Made by a program: the position numbers and the translations under genes. Shown here one piece after another: positions 45,049 to 53,059 of a stretch of 64,000 bases of DNA (its first letter is position 1; every line of letters begins with the position of its first letter). The stretch lies in the NCBI GenBank assembly GCA_964476595.1, contig CAYZCL010000175.1:36433-100432 (forward strand), given 5' to 3'. This DNA comes from JALSRD01 sp964476595. Its GTDB lineage: Bacteria; Desulfobacterota; Desulfobacteria; Desulfobacterales; JALSRD01. The notes beneath the pieces were generated by a model. That model saw nothing but the letters and a program-made list of their open reading frames with translations. It was not told the origin of the DNA and ran no database searches.

Positions 45049-45427
45049 ACCTGCTCTCCGTGAATACGCCGGGTGCGACAACGGGCGCCCCGGCGAAAAG
45101 GTGCCGCCGCGGTTTGCCTTCCTCCGGTTTTTCAGACCAGTCCCATTTTAGCAGAATTCACGACATTTGTGGAGTGGATTGGAATTATTTTTCATCTTTT
45201 GAGAAACTTTTCTCCCAATTCGGTGCCGCGGCTGTCGGCCAGATATTTTTCAACTGACTGTTATTTCAATTTTTTCGATTTCATCGTTCAGGTGGCACAC
45301 ATTCTGCATAAACTTGCAGTAATTCCGGCCGAACCGCGGGCCCCATCCTTGCCGGGCAGCACCGGCCGACTTTACGAACGTCATCCACCTGAACATATAC
45401 GAACGGATTTCATTGGGAGATTTCCCT
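45049..45427. other. AT-richer divergent intergenic region
   Basis: A 379-base gap between two divergent membrane-protein genes, clearly richer in A and T than its surroundings (45125-45330). It contains a sigma-54-like site at 45293-45308. No open frame or stable hairpin with a T-run was seen. Confidence 0.5.
45293..45308 (+). promoter_or_regulatory. Sigma-54-like promoter element
   Basis: TGGCACACATTCTGCA: a GG doublet and a GC doublet spaced exactly 10 bases apart, with TGGCAC perfect and the -12 part one base off TTGCA. It points to the YdjM-like gene, 120 bases downstream. Confidence 0.45.
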
Positions 45428-45946
45428 ATGCCGCTGCCCTTGGGACATACCGCCATCGGACTGGCCAGCTTCGAAGTCAGCGATCCCCGCTCCGGGGGGT
45501 GGCGTCGGATGAAGACACTGGCCTTCATCACCGTGCTTTCCAACCTGCCCGACATCGACGTGCTTTTCGGGCTGCTGCTGACCGGAAACGGGGACGCCTT
45601 TCACCGCGGACCGACCCACAGCCTGGTATTCGCGGCTTTGGCCGCCGTTGTGGCTTCTCATGCCTGGAAACTGTGGTCGCGCATTCCCCGGATTTCGTTT
45701 GTCAGCGCCTTCGCCATCGTGATCTCGCACGTGGTGGCCGACTTTCTGTTCACCCCGTCGCCGGTTTCCTTCCTGTGGCCCCTGGAGACCCACTGGAGCA
45801 ACGGCGTGGTGGGCTGGTCGGACGTGATCAATTCGATTATATTCCAAGGGTTTCAGGATGCGGGGATCGTGGTGGCGTGCGGCATGTTCATCCTGCTGGT
45901 GCGCCTGGTCAGAACCCGGGCGGCGGGGATCGGGGATCACCCCTGA
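45428..45946 (+). CDS. YdjM-like membrane-bound metal-dependent hydrolase
   Basis: A 172-residue membrane protein of the YdjM/DUF457 family. Motifs with candidate metal ligands: GHTAIGLA near the N-terminus, LSNLPDIDVLFG, HRGPTHSLVF and ISHVVADFLF. Family members are predicted zinc hydrolases of the inner membrane, and some are SOS-regulated in enteric bacteria. GGGAGA at 45415-45420 supports the ATG at 45428. It is convergent with the channel gene; a sigma-54-like element lies upstream. Confidence 0.85.
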   Translation: MPLPLGHTAIGLASFEVSDPRSGGWRRMKTLAFITVLSNLPDIDVLFGLLLTGNGDAFHRGPTHSLVFAALAAVVASHAWKLWSRIPRISFVSAFAIVISHVVADFLFTPSPVSFLWPLETHWSNGVVGWSDVINSIIFQGFQDAGIVVACGMFILLVRLVRTRAAGIGDHP

Positions 45947-45951
45947 GAATT

Positions 45952-47349
45952 TCAGGCCACGGCGCCCTTTTCGGTCTTCACCGGACCGTCGGCGCCGCCC
46001 CCGGACAGAACGCGCTCCACGGTCTTGATGATTTCACCGGCGTCGGCGCTCTTGACCACCACTTCATCGGCACCGGCCGCCAGCGCGCTTTCGCGGGTGT
46101 CCGCGCGGCTGCTGCCCGTGAAGAGCACCAGCCGGGTTCCGCGGCAGCGATCATGCGCGCGCACCTGCCGACACAACTCGATGCCGGAGAGCTCCGGCAG
46201 TTCGTAATCGACCACCGCCACACAAGGCGCATGCGCGACGATGCGTTCGACCCCTTCCCGCCCGCTGGCCGCCGTCAACGGCAGAAAACCCGCTTTCTGA
46301 AACAACCGCGTGTAGAGCCTTAGAATAACGGGGTTGTCGTCCACGATCACCACCTTGCGGACCGCCGGCTGCGGAGCCGACGCGTGTTCTTGCGCCCCTT
46401 CCAAGCCACCCAGGACCAGCAGGCGGTCTCCGTCACGCAGCCGCATTTGCGTTTCCGGGTAGATCACGTCGTCTTCGCCGCGCCGCAGCCCGATGACCCT
46501 CGCCTCCAGGTGTTCGGCGGCGGCGGCGATGGTCCTGCCGACGAGCCCGGATGACTCATCGACGGCTGTCCACACCGGTTCTGCGTCCATGGCGATCCGG
46601 CATGTGTCCGTTGTCTCGATCTGGCCGGTAGCCTGCAGCAGATCCTCCGCGATCTGTCTGCCCGTCACGGCGAAGGGGGACACAACGGTGTCAGCGCCGG
46701 CCCGGATGATCTTCTTTTCGGCCGTGCTCTCGTCGGCGCGCGCCACGATGTGCAGGGTCGGGTTCATCTCGCGTGCCGTCAGGGCCAGGAAGAGGTTCTC
46801 GGGATCCGAGTCCAGCAAGGCCAGCAACCCCCGCGCCGCCTTGATGCCGGCCTCCATCAGGACGCTCTCGCGGGTGGCGTCGTTCTGGATGTACAGGAAA
46901 CCCCTCTCCTGCACCAGGTCGATTTTTTCGGGACTGCTTTCGATCACCATGAAGCTCGTGCCGGCCGACGCCAGCCGTTCGGCGGCGGCAGCGCCCACCC
47001 GGCCATAGCCGCAGATGATGTGATGTCCCTTCAGGTGTGCAATCTTACGCTTCATTTTACGGATCTCCGATTTTCCACTCCATACCCGGGTGAGCAGCGA
47101 CTCTACCAGCGCGTGGGAAGCCAGCGCCAGGCTGACGAAGCCCACCACGATGAAAGCGGCCGTGAAGAGGCGGCCGGCACCCGACAGCGGCCGGACCTCG
47201 CTGAAGCCCACAGTCGAGAGCGTGATGACGGTCATGTACAGCGCTTCGGGCAGCGAGTAATGCTCCACGGTCATGAAGCCTGCCGTGCCGATGGCGGCCA
47301 CAGCCAGGCACAGGGTCATCAACACGGCGATGCGCTTGTGGTTGTTCAT
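45952..47349 (-). CDS. Potassium channel / RCK / response-receiver fusion
   Basis: A 465-residue protein. Two membrane helices flank a pore loop with the filter-like TLSTVGFSEV (TVGFS in place of the usual TVGYG), about residues 10-90. An RCK/TrkA N-terminal Rossmann domain follows (HIICGYGRVGAAAAERL), then an RCK C-terminal domain ending near LLVLGGLEG. The last 125 residues are a response-regulator receiver domain: VVIVDDNPVILRLYTRLF, the phosphoacceptor aspartate in VAVVDYELPELSG, and the lysine in VVVKSADAGE. A channel with a C-terminal receiver is rare and would couple ion flow to two-component signalling. The start at 47349 is chosen at MNNHKR, directly before helix 1. Confidence 0.85.
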   Translation of the reverse strand: MNNHKRIAVLMTLCLAVAAIGTAGFMTVEHYSLPEALYMTVITLSTVGFSEVRPLSGAGRLFTAAFIVVGFVSLALASHALVESLLTRVWSGKSEIRKMKRKIAHLKGHHIICGYGRVGAAAAERLASAGTSFMVIESSPEKIDLVQERGFLYIQNDATRESVLMEAGIKAARGLLALLDSDPENLFLALTAREMNPTLHIVARADESTAEKKIIRAGADTVVSPFAVTGRQIAEDLLQATGQIETTDTCRIAMDAEPVWTAVDESSGLVGRTIAAAAEHLEARVIGLRRGEDDVIYPETQMRLRDGDRLLVLGGLEGAQEHASAPQPAVRKVVIVDDNPVILRLYTRLFQKAGFLPLTAASGREGVERIVAHAPCVAVVDYELPELSGIELCRQVRAHDRCRGTRLVLFTGSSRADTRESALAAGADEVVVKSADAGEIIKTVERVLSGGGADGPVKTEKGAVA

Positions 47350-47529
47350 GGTCGCAGGAATCCTGTTCTTTCGATCGGCGTGCCGGGGATGCAGGGGAAA
47401 CGCCTGCAACAGCGGCAGCCGGTTCTCCCTCTATTTTCGGCCCTTCCCCGTCAGCACTTGAGCCCCGACCCCGTCGGCCCCGGCAAATCAGGCGGTCTGC
47501 CATCGTGCTGCGCCGCCGCCCTTCCCCGC

Positions 47530-47558
47530 TTGACGCGCTGCCGTGCTTTTGGCATAGT
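47530..47558 (+). promoter_or_regulatory. Promoter of the selenoprotein operon
   Basis: TTGACG at 47530-47535, a 17-base spacer and CATAGT at 47553-47558, about 70 bases before the ATG at 47631. Confidence 0.55.
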
Positions 47559-47630
47559 GCAGGTTGGGGCCTGCGCGATCCCTGCAACGCACCGCACGCG
47601 ACCACCCTCATTCCGCAACAGGAGGAATCC

Positions 47631-48461
47631 ATGCGTTGGAAGCAGTTCCTGACGCCCGTAAAGTCCATGAACTCCCGGCAGGTCCGCGAGTTCATGCAGC
47701 AGCACGCCGCAGATGATGTCACCATCCTCGACGTGCGCCAACCCGAGGAATACCGGGAAGAACACCTTCCCGGCGCCAAACTGCTGCCGCTGCCCGAACT
47801 GTCCGAACGCCTCGATGAGATCGACCCCGCCAAGCCCACCATCGTGTACTGACGGGTGGGGGGGCGCAGCCGGGTTGCTGCGCAGATGCTGGCCGGCAGG
47901 GGGTTTGAGCATGTGATCAACATGTCCGGGGGAATTCGCAAGTGGAATGAGCCCGTGGCCGTCGGGGACGTGGAACAGGGACTCGAGCTGTTCACCGGGA
48001 ACGAAAGCCCGCTGGACACGCTGGTGACGGCCTTTTCGCTGGAAGAGGGTCTGCGGGAATTCTACCTGTCGATGATCGAACGGGTTGGCAGCCGAACCGT
48101 CAGGGATCTTTTCCGCAAACTCTCGGACATCGAGATCCTCCATCAGCAGCGCATCCTCAAGGAGTACAACGCGCTTTCCGGCGAGAAATGGAGCGTGGAG
48201 ACCTTCGGGCCGCGCAAGGCGGCGCCGGCCATGGAGGGCGGTCTGACCACCGAGGAGTACATCGGCATGTTCGACCCGGACCTGGAGTCGCCGGCCGACG
48301 TGGTGTCGCTGGCCATGTCCATCGAAGCCCAGGCATTCGATCTCTACGAGCGCGCCTCGGCCCGCAGCCAAAACGACGAAAGCCGGGAAGTCCTGCGGCG
48401 CATCGCCGAGGAGGAACGGGCGCACATGACCCAGCTGGGCAAACTCATGGCACAGCTGTAA
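47631..48461 (+). CDS. Selenocysteine rhodanese-rubrerythrin fusion (TGA readthrough)
   Basis: One reading frame of 276 residues interrupted only by TGA at 47850-47852 (residue 74). Before it lies a rhodanese half (SMNSRQVREFMQQH, TILDVRQPEEYREEHLPGA, KPTIVY). After it the rhodanese continues without a frame change (GGRSRVAAQMLAGRGF, INMSGGIRKWNE). The TGA stands exactly where rhodaneses have the catalytic cysteine (IVYC..GGRS), so selenocysteine is the natural reading. A SECIS-like hairpin follows. The C-terminal half (about 105-276) is a rubrerythrin-like four-helix domain with ligand pairs such as EGLREFY, DIEILHQQ, EAQAFDLY and EEERAHM, expected to bind a diiron centre. GGAGGA precedes the ATG. 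Probable role: sulfur or selenium transfer linked to oxidative-stress chemistry. A sequencing error or pseudogene is much less likely given the position. Confidence 0.88.
47850..47883 (+). promoter_or_regulatory. UGA codon with bacterial SECIS-like hairpin
   Basis: After the TGA at 47850-47852, GCGCAGC (47864-47870) pairs perfectly with GCTGCGC (47877-47883), leaving the 6-base loop CGGGTT. The loop starts 18 bases after the UGA and has G at its second position and a GU step, features expected of a bacterial SECIS bound by SelB. Confidence 0.8.
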
Positions 48462-48475
48462 AGGACGGATGACCC

Positions 48476-49594
48476 GTGGACAAACACCTGGTTCTCATCG
48501 GCGGCGGCCACGCCCACATGGTGACCCTGGCCAACCTGCGGCGTTTCGTGGAAAAGGGTTTCCGCGTGACGGTGGTGGGCCCCTCGGAACATCACTACTA
48601 CTCGGGCATGGGGCCGGGGATGCTGGGCGGCACCTACGCCCCCGAAGAGATCCGTTTCGCCACGCGCCGCGTGGTGGAAAGGCAGGGCGGCACCTTCATC
48701 CTGGACAAGGGCGTACGGGTGGATGCCGAGAAACGCATCATGCACTTGGCGTCCGGCAAACCCCTGCCCTACGACGTCATCTCCTTTAACGCCGGCAGTT
48801 TCGTGCCCCGCGACGTGCTGTCCCCCGACAGCGGGGAGGTGTTCACCGTCAAACCCATCGAAAAGCTGCTGGACGCCCAGCGGCGCATCCTGGAACTGTC
48901 CGCCGCGGGGCCGTTCCGGGTGGCGGTAGTGGGCGGGGGGCCATCTGCGGTGGAAATCGCTGGAAACGTCTGGCGGCTGGTCAAAGAGCGCGGCAGACAT
49001 CCCGCCGAGATCACCCTTTTTGCCGGACACGGTGTCATGTCGCGCTTCCCCGCCGGAATCGGCCGCATGGTGCGCCGCTCCCTCAGGCGGCGGGGCATCC
49101 GGGTGCTGGAAAAGGGCTATGTACGGCAGGTCGGATCGGACGGCGTGGTACTCGAGTCGGGGGAAACCCGGCCCTGCGACCTGGTCTTCCTGGCCGCCGG
49201 GGTGCGGCCCTCGCCCATCTTCAGCGCTTCGGGTCTGCCCACCGGGCCCGACGGCGGATTGCGCGTCAACCGTTTCCTGCAGTCGCCGGAGCACCCCGAG
49301 ATCTTCGGCGGCGGGGACTGTATATACTTTGAGCCGCAGCCCCTGGACAAGGTAGGCGTCTACGCCGTACGCGAAAACCCCGTCCTGTACCACAACTTGA
49401 TGGCGTTGCTGGAGGGCGGCCCGCTGCAACCTTTCGACCCCGGGGGCGACTACCTGCTGATTTTCAACCTGGGCGACGGCACGGGCATCTTTCGAAAGAA
49501 GATGCTCCTGTTCGGCGGGCGCCCGGCTTTCCGGATCAAGGACTACATCGACCGCCGTTTCATCCGCACCTTCCAGGCCATTGAACAGGAATGA
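48476..49594 (+). CDS. FAD-dependent pyridine nucleotide-disulfide oxidoreductase family protein
   Basis: A 372-residue flavoprotein with two dinucleotide-binding folds: LVLIGGGHAHMVTLANL at the N-terminus and VAVVGGGPSAVEIAGNVWRL in the middle, plus the FAD-contact segment EIFGGGDCIYF. It resembles NDH-2 and sulfide:quinone oxidoreductases, and most closely the group often fused to or found with selenophosphate synthetase SelD (GHAHMVTL near the N-terminus and HHYYSGMGPGMLGG are characteristic). Placement directly behind a selenoprotein fits a selenium- or sulfur-linked redox role. The start is GTG 48476 with AAGGACGG upstream. No redox-active CxxxxC pair is seen. Confidence 0.85.
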   Translation: MDKHLVLIGGGHAHMVTLANLRRFVEKGFRVTVVGPSEHHYYSGMGPGMLGGTYAPEEIRFATRRVVERQGGTFILDKGVRVDAEKRIMHLASGKPLPYDVISFNAGSFVPRDVLSPDSGEVFTVKPIEKLLDAQRRILELSAAGPFRVAVVGGGPSAVEIAGNVWRLVKERGRHPAEITLFAGHGVMSRFPAGIGRMVRRSLRRRGIRVLEKGYVRQVGSDGVVLESGETRPCDLVFLAAGVRPSPIFSASGLPTGPDGGLRVNRFLQSPEHPEIFGGGDCIYFEPQPLDKVGVYAVRENPVLYHNLMALLEGGPLQPFDPGGDYLLIFNLGDGTGIFRKKMLLFGGRPAFRIKDYIDRRFIRTFQAIEQE

Positions 49595-49598
49595 ATGC

Positions 49599-49958
49599 AT
49601 GAAAAACCTCATCAAGGTCATGAAAGCGCTGGCCGACCCCAACCGGGTCAAGATCCTGAAGCTGCTGCAGCACAAGACCATGTGCGTGTGCGAATTGCAG
49701 GGAGCGCTGAACATCTCCCAGCCCAGCGTGTCCAAGCACCTGAAGATCCTTGAAGAGGCCGGGCTGGTGGACTTCGTCAAGGATGGGCTGTGGGTCAACT
49801 ACTTCCTTACCGACGGACGCCAGAGCCCATACGCCGCGGTCATGCTGGAAAACCTGAAGCGTTGGCTGGACGACGACGAGGACATCGCGGAACTGGTGCG
49901 CAAGGTTCCCTTCCTGGACCGCGAAGTCCTCTGCGGCCGGAACCGGAAAAATGCCTGA
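49599..49958 (+). CDS. ArsR-family transcriptional regulator
   Basis: A 119-residue winged-helix regulator: ALADPNRVKILKLLQHK, then the metal-site-like MCVCELQGALNISQPSVSKH. The CVC pair in the recognition region is the arsenite/heavy-metal site of ArsR. It lies 4 bases after the flavoprotein gene and overlaps the next gene by 8 bases, so it is part of the operon that begins with the selenoprotein and may sense a metalloid or redox signal for it. Confidence 0.9.
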   Translation: MKNLIKVMKALADPNRVKILKLLQHKTMCVCELQGALNISQPSVSKHLKILEEAGLVDFVKDGLWVNYFLTDGRQSPYAAVMLENLKRWLDDDEDIAELVRKVPFLDREVLCGRNRKNA

Positions 49959-51153
49959 GCCGGGGGCCGCGCCACCCCTCTCGCCGCGGGCCGGCCGCGT
50001 TTCCGCATCGCCCACGGCGGCCTTCAGCGACCTGGCCGAGCGCCTTCGGCGACGGGGACGCGACGTGATCAGCCTGGCCGCCGGGGAGCCGGACTTCGAC
50101 ACTCCCGCGTCCATCGTGAAAGCCGCGCACGAGGCCCTGGACCAGGGCCGCACGCGCTACGCGCCGGTGCGCGGCCTCCCGGAAATGCGCCGCGCGGTAC
50201 GCCGCAAGCTGGTCCGCGACAACGGCCTGGCCTGTGAAGACGAAAACATCATGGTCACGGCCGGCGCCAAGCAGGCGGTGGCCCTGGCGGTGGAGGTGCT
50301 GGCGGGACCGGGGGACGAGGTCGTCGTGCCGACGCCCTACTGGGTCAGCTACCCCGAAATGGTACGCCTGGCCGGTGCCCGGCCGGTGGCGGCCGCCACC
50401 GGAGACGGCTTCAAGCTGGATGCCGACGGTCTGTCGCGGGTCCTCTCGCCGCGCACCCGGGCGCTGATCCTCAACTCCCCCTGCAACCCCACCGGTGCGG
50501 TTTACAGCGCCGAAGAGCTGCGGGCCATCGCCGATGTCTGCATCGCCGCCGGCATCGCCGTCATCTCCGACGAGATCTACGAGAAAATCGTCTTCGACGG
50601 GCGTCACGACAGCATCGCCGCGGTGGATCCCCGCATGCGTGACCACACCGTGGTCGTCAACGGCTGCTCCAAGGCCTATGCCATGACCGGCTGGCGCATC
50701 GGTTACGCCTCCGGCCCGCCGCGCGTCATCGCGGCCATGGCCGCCCTGGCCAGCCAGCGCACCACCAGCGCCTGCACCTTCTCCCAAGCGGCCGCGGCGT
50801 TCGCCCTGGAAAACGAGCCGCCGGAGGTCGGCCGCATGTGCGCGGCCTACCGGCGGCGGCGCGATCTCATGGCCGCGGCCCTGGCGGACATGGACATCGC
50901 CTGCCCCCTTCCGCCGGCCACCTTTTACCTGCTGGCGGACATCCGCGACCGGCTGCCCGCACGCCTGGGCGATACCGACATCCCGGACGCCCACCACTTC
51001 GCCCGCGTATTGCTTGAGCAGACCGGCGTGGCCGTGGTGCCCGGGGAGCCTTTCGGGGCGCCGGGGCATCTGCGCCTGAGCTTTGCCACCTCGCGCGCCC
51101 GCATCCGCCGCGCCACAGAGCGCCTGGCCGCCTTCTTGCGCCGGCTGCGCTGA
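49951..51153 (+). CDS. Class I/II aspartate-type aminotransferase
   Basis: A 400-residue PLP enzyme of the aspartate/prephenate aminotransferase group (AAT fold I). It has ISLAAGEPDFDTPASIVKAA, LNSPCNPTGAVYS, VISDEIYEKIVFDG and the PLP lysine in NGCSKAYAMTGWRIGYASG. The C-terminal arginine that binds the substrate carboxylate lies in HLRLSFATS. Likely substrate: aspartate, glutamate or prephenate. The ATG overlaps the ArsR gene by 8 bases. Confidence 0.9.
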   Translation: MPEPGAAPPLSPRAGRVSASPTAAFSDLAERLRRRGRDVISLAAGEPDFDTPASIVKAAHEALDQGRTRYAPVRGLPEMRRAVRRKLVRDNGLACEDENIMVTAGAKQAVALAVEVLAGPGDEVVVPTPYWVSYPEMVRLAGARPVAAATGDGFKLDADGLSRVLSPRTRALILNSPCNPTGAVYSAEELRAIADVCIAAGIAVISDEIYEKIVFDGRHDSIAAVDPRMRDHTVVVNGCSKAYAMTGWRIGYASGPPRVIAAMAALASQRTTSACTFSQAAAAFALENEPPEVGRMCAAYRRRRDLMAAALADMDIACPLPPATFYLLADIRDRLPARLGDTDIPDAHHFARVLLEQTGVAVVPGEPFGAPGHLRLSFATSRARIRRATERLAAFLRRLR

Positions 51154-51289
51154 GAGCGCCCCGTCGTCTCGCCTGCAGGAGTCGCGCCGCCGGAAAGCGT
51201 CCCGGCCCCGAAAAGGCGCCCCCGCCGGTCCCGTCCCGCAGCCCCATCGGCAAGACCGCAACAGGACCGCAGAAAAAATCCATGAACCC

Positions 51290-52429
51290 TCAGGCGGCGG
51301 CTTCCCGCACCACCGCGACGACGCGGTCCAGCTGTTCGAAGGAATTGTAGACGTGGGGTGAAAGGCGCACGCGTCCCAGGCGTTCGGCGGCCACGATGCC
51401 CGCCGCCTGAAAGCGCTCCAGTGTCCGGGAGGCGTTTTCGGAGGGGCTTTCGAACACGCAGATGGCCGTACGCTCCGCGGCGAAATCATCGGACAGCACC
51501 CGGCAGCCGGCCTCCCGCAGGCCGGAGCAGAGGTGTTCACTGAGCTCCCCCAGCCGCTGCCGGACGGCTTTGAACCCGATCTCTTTCAGCATCTCCAGGG
51601 CGGCCAGGAAGTAGACCCAGTCGTTGAAGTTGGGGGTGGAGATGGTGAAGCGGTCGGTGGTGGGCTTGAGTTCGTCGCGGTAGGGAAGGTAGCGCTCGTC
51701 GTCCACCACCGACTCGGTGCCCACGAAGGCGGGCTGCAACCCCTCCAGCCGGTCCCGCCGGACGTAGAGAACCCCCATTCCCAGCGGCCCCATCAGCCAC
51801 TTCCAGGTGGGAAAGGCCATGAACGCGATGTGGCAGGACCGCACGTCGATGGGGCGCATACCGACCCCCTGGGCGCCGTCGACCGCCAGGTCGATGCCCC
51901 GGCGGCGGCAGACACCGCCGATGTCCTCCAGCGGCAGGGGCATGCCGGTGCACCAGTGGACGGCGGAAAGGGCCGCCACGCGGGTGGCGGGCGTGACCGC
52001 CTTGCGGAAATTTTCCGCAAAGCCCGCCGGTGTCGCGGCCATGGGAACGGTCTTCAAAACAACCCCTTTCCGAGCCCAGTGCCGCCAGGGGTACACGTTG
52101 CTGGGGTACTCGTTTTCGAGCAGCAGGATCTCGTCACCGGCCTTCAGGCGCATCCCGTGGGAGATGAAATTCATGCCCTCAGCGGTGTGGTGGATCAGCC
52201 CCAGTTCATCGGGGCGGCAGTTGAGCAGCGGCGCCAGGATGGCCTTGATGCGCCGCCGTACGTCGTCGTAACGCGCGGTGCGTGTCAGCGTACCGCGTCG
52301 GGCGTAGCCCTGCAGAAAACGGGTCATGGCATCCACGATGTGGGTGCCCGCGGGGGTGGTGCCGCAGTTGTTCAGCCAGATGAGGTGCCCGTTGACCGGG
52401 TAGCGGTCGTAGACCGCGCGCCAGTTCAT
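51290..52429 (-). CDS. Class V aminotransferase family protein
   Basis: A 379-residue PLP-dependent fold I protein related to cysteine desulfurases and isopenicillin N epimerases. Visible segments are WLNNCGTTPAGTHIVDAM, HHTAEGMNFISHGM, LAVDGAQGVGMRPIDV and the PLP-lysine region FPTWKWLMGPLGMGVLYV. The usual SGHK of SufS/NifS is replaced by TWKW, and the mobile-loop cysteine of desulfurases is not evident, so epimerase, lyase or hydrolase chemistry is likelier than desulfuration. Its ATG overlaps the efp stop (ATGA), which couples its translation to EF-P. Confidence 0.8.
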   Translation of the reverse strand: MNWRAVYDRYPVNGHLIWLNNCGTTPAGTHIVDAMTRFLQGYARRGTLTRTARYDDVRRRIKAILAPLLNCRPDELGLIHHTAEGMNFISHGMRLKAGDEILLLENEYPSNVYPWRHWARKGVVLKTVPMAATPAGFAENFRKAVTPATRVAALSAVHWCTGMPLPLEDIGGVCRRRGIDLAVDGAQGVGMRPIDVRSCHIAFMAFPTWKWLMGPLGMGVLYVRRDRLEGLQPAFVGTESVVDDERYLPYRDELKPTTDRFTISTPNFNDWVYFLAALEMLKEIGFKAVRQRLGELSEHLCSGLREAGCRVLSDDFAAERTAICVFESPSENASRTLERFQAAGIVAAERLGRVRLSPHVYNSFEQLDRVVAVVREAAA

Positions 52430-52989
52430 GACTTGACGCGCTCGACGTACTGTCCGGTGCGCGTGTCGATGCGGATGACCTCGCCCTCTTCCACGAAAGG
52501 CGGCACCTGCAGCACGTGGCCGGTTTCCAGGGTGGCCGGCTTGGTATCGCCGGAGGCCGTGTCCCCCTTGACCCAGGGGTCGGCCTTGACGATCTTGAGT
52601 TCCACGAAGTACGGCAGGGTGACGCCGATGGGTTTCCCCTTGAACATCAGCACGGTGCAGACGGTGTTGTCCTTGAGGAAGTGCCGGGCCTCGCCCACCT
52701 GCTCCTCGCTGAGAAATTCCTGCTCGTAGGTCTCGGTGTTCATGAAGCAGTAACTGCCGCCGTCGTTGTACAGGTACTCCATCTCCTGTTCCATGAGGTC
52801 GGCTTCTTTGAACTTTTCACCCGAACGGTAGGTGCGGTCGACCTGCACGCCGGTGAGCATGTTCTTCATACGGCACTTGTAGAGCGCCTGCCCCTTGCCG
52901 GGCTTGACGAATTCGAACTGCACGATTACCCAGGGTTCGCCGTCGATCTCGAGTTTCAGACCCTTTCTCAGGTCACCGCTTTCATACAT
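52426..52989 (-). CDS. efp: Translation elongation factor P
   Basis: A 187-residue EF-P, the usual length, with the three beta-barrel domains. EF-P relieves ribosomes stalled at polyproline. The tip lysine that is normally modified is present in FVKPGKGQALYKCRM. The C-terminal signature is conserved (GDTASGDTKPATLETGH, VPPFVEEGEVIRIDTRTGQY). AGGAGG-type sequence stands before the ATG at 52989; a longer in-frame start would add 62 unlikely residues. This window has several proline-rich proteins (PUFA synthase linkers) that would benefit from EF-P. Confidence 0.96.
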   Translation of the reverse strand: MYESGDLRKGLKLEIDGEPWVIVQFEFVKPGKGQALYKCRMKNMLTGVQVDRTYRSGEKFKEADLMEQEMEYLYNDGGSYCFMNTETYEQEFLSEEQVGEARHFLKDNTVCTVLMFKGKPIGVTLPYFVELKIVKADPWVKGDTASGDTKPATLETGHVLQVPPFVEEGEVIRIDTRTGQYVERVKS

Positions 52990-53059
52990 GTTTTCGCTTT
53001 CCTCCTCTCGGGTTGACTGCCGTTCAGCCGGACCGCCGGGCGGCCCGCAGGTATTTCGA

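Noticed and set aside
47631..48461. Rhodanese-rubrerythrin gene as a pseudogene or two separate genes
   Set aside because: The stop is TGA, the frame is unchanged, it falls exactly on the catalytic cysteine position, both flanks stay conserved, and a SECIS-like hairpin follows.
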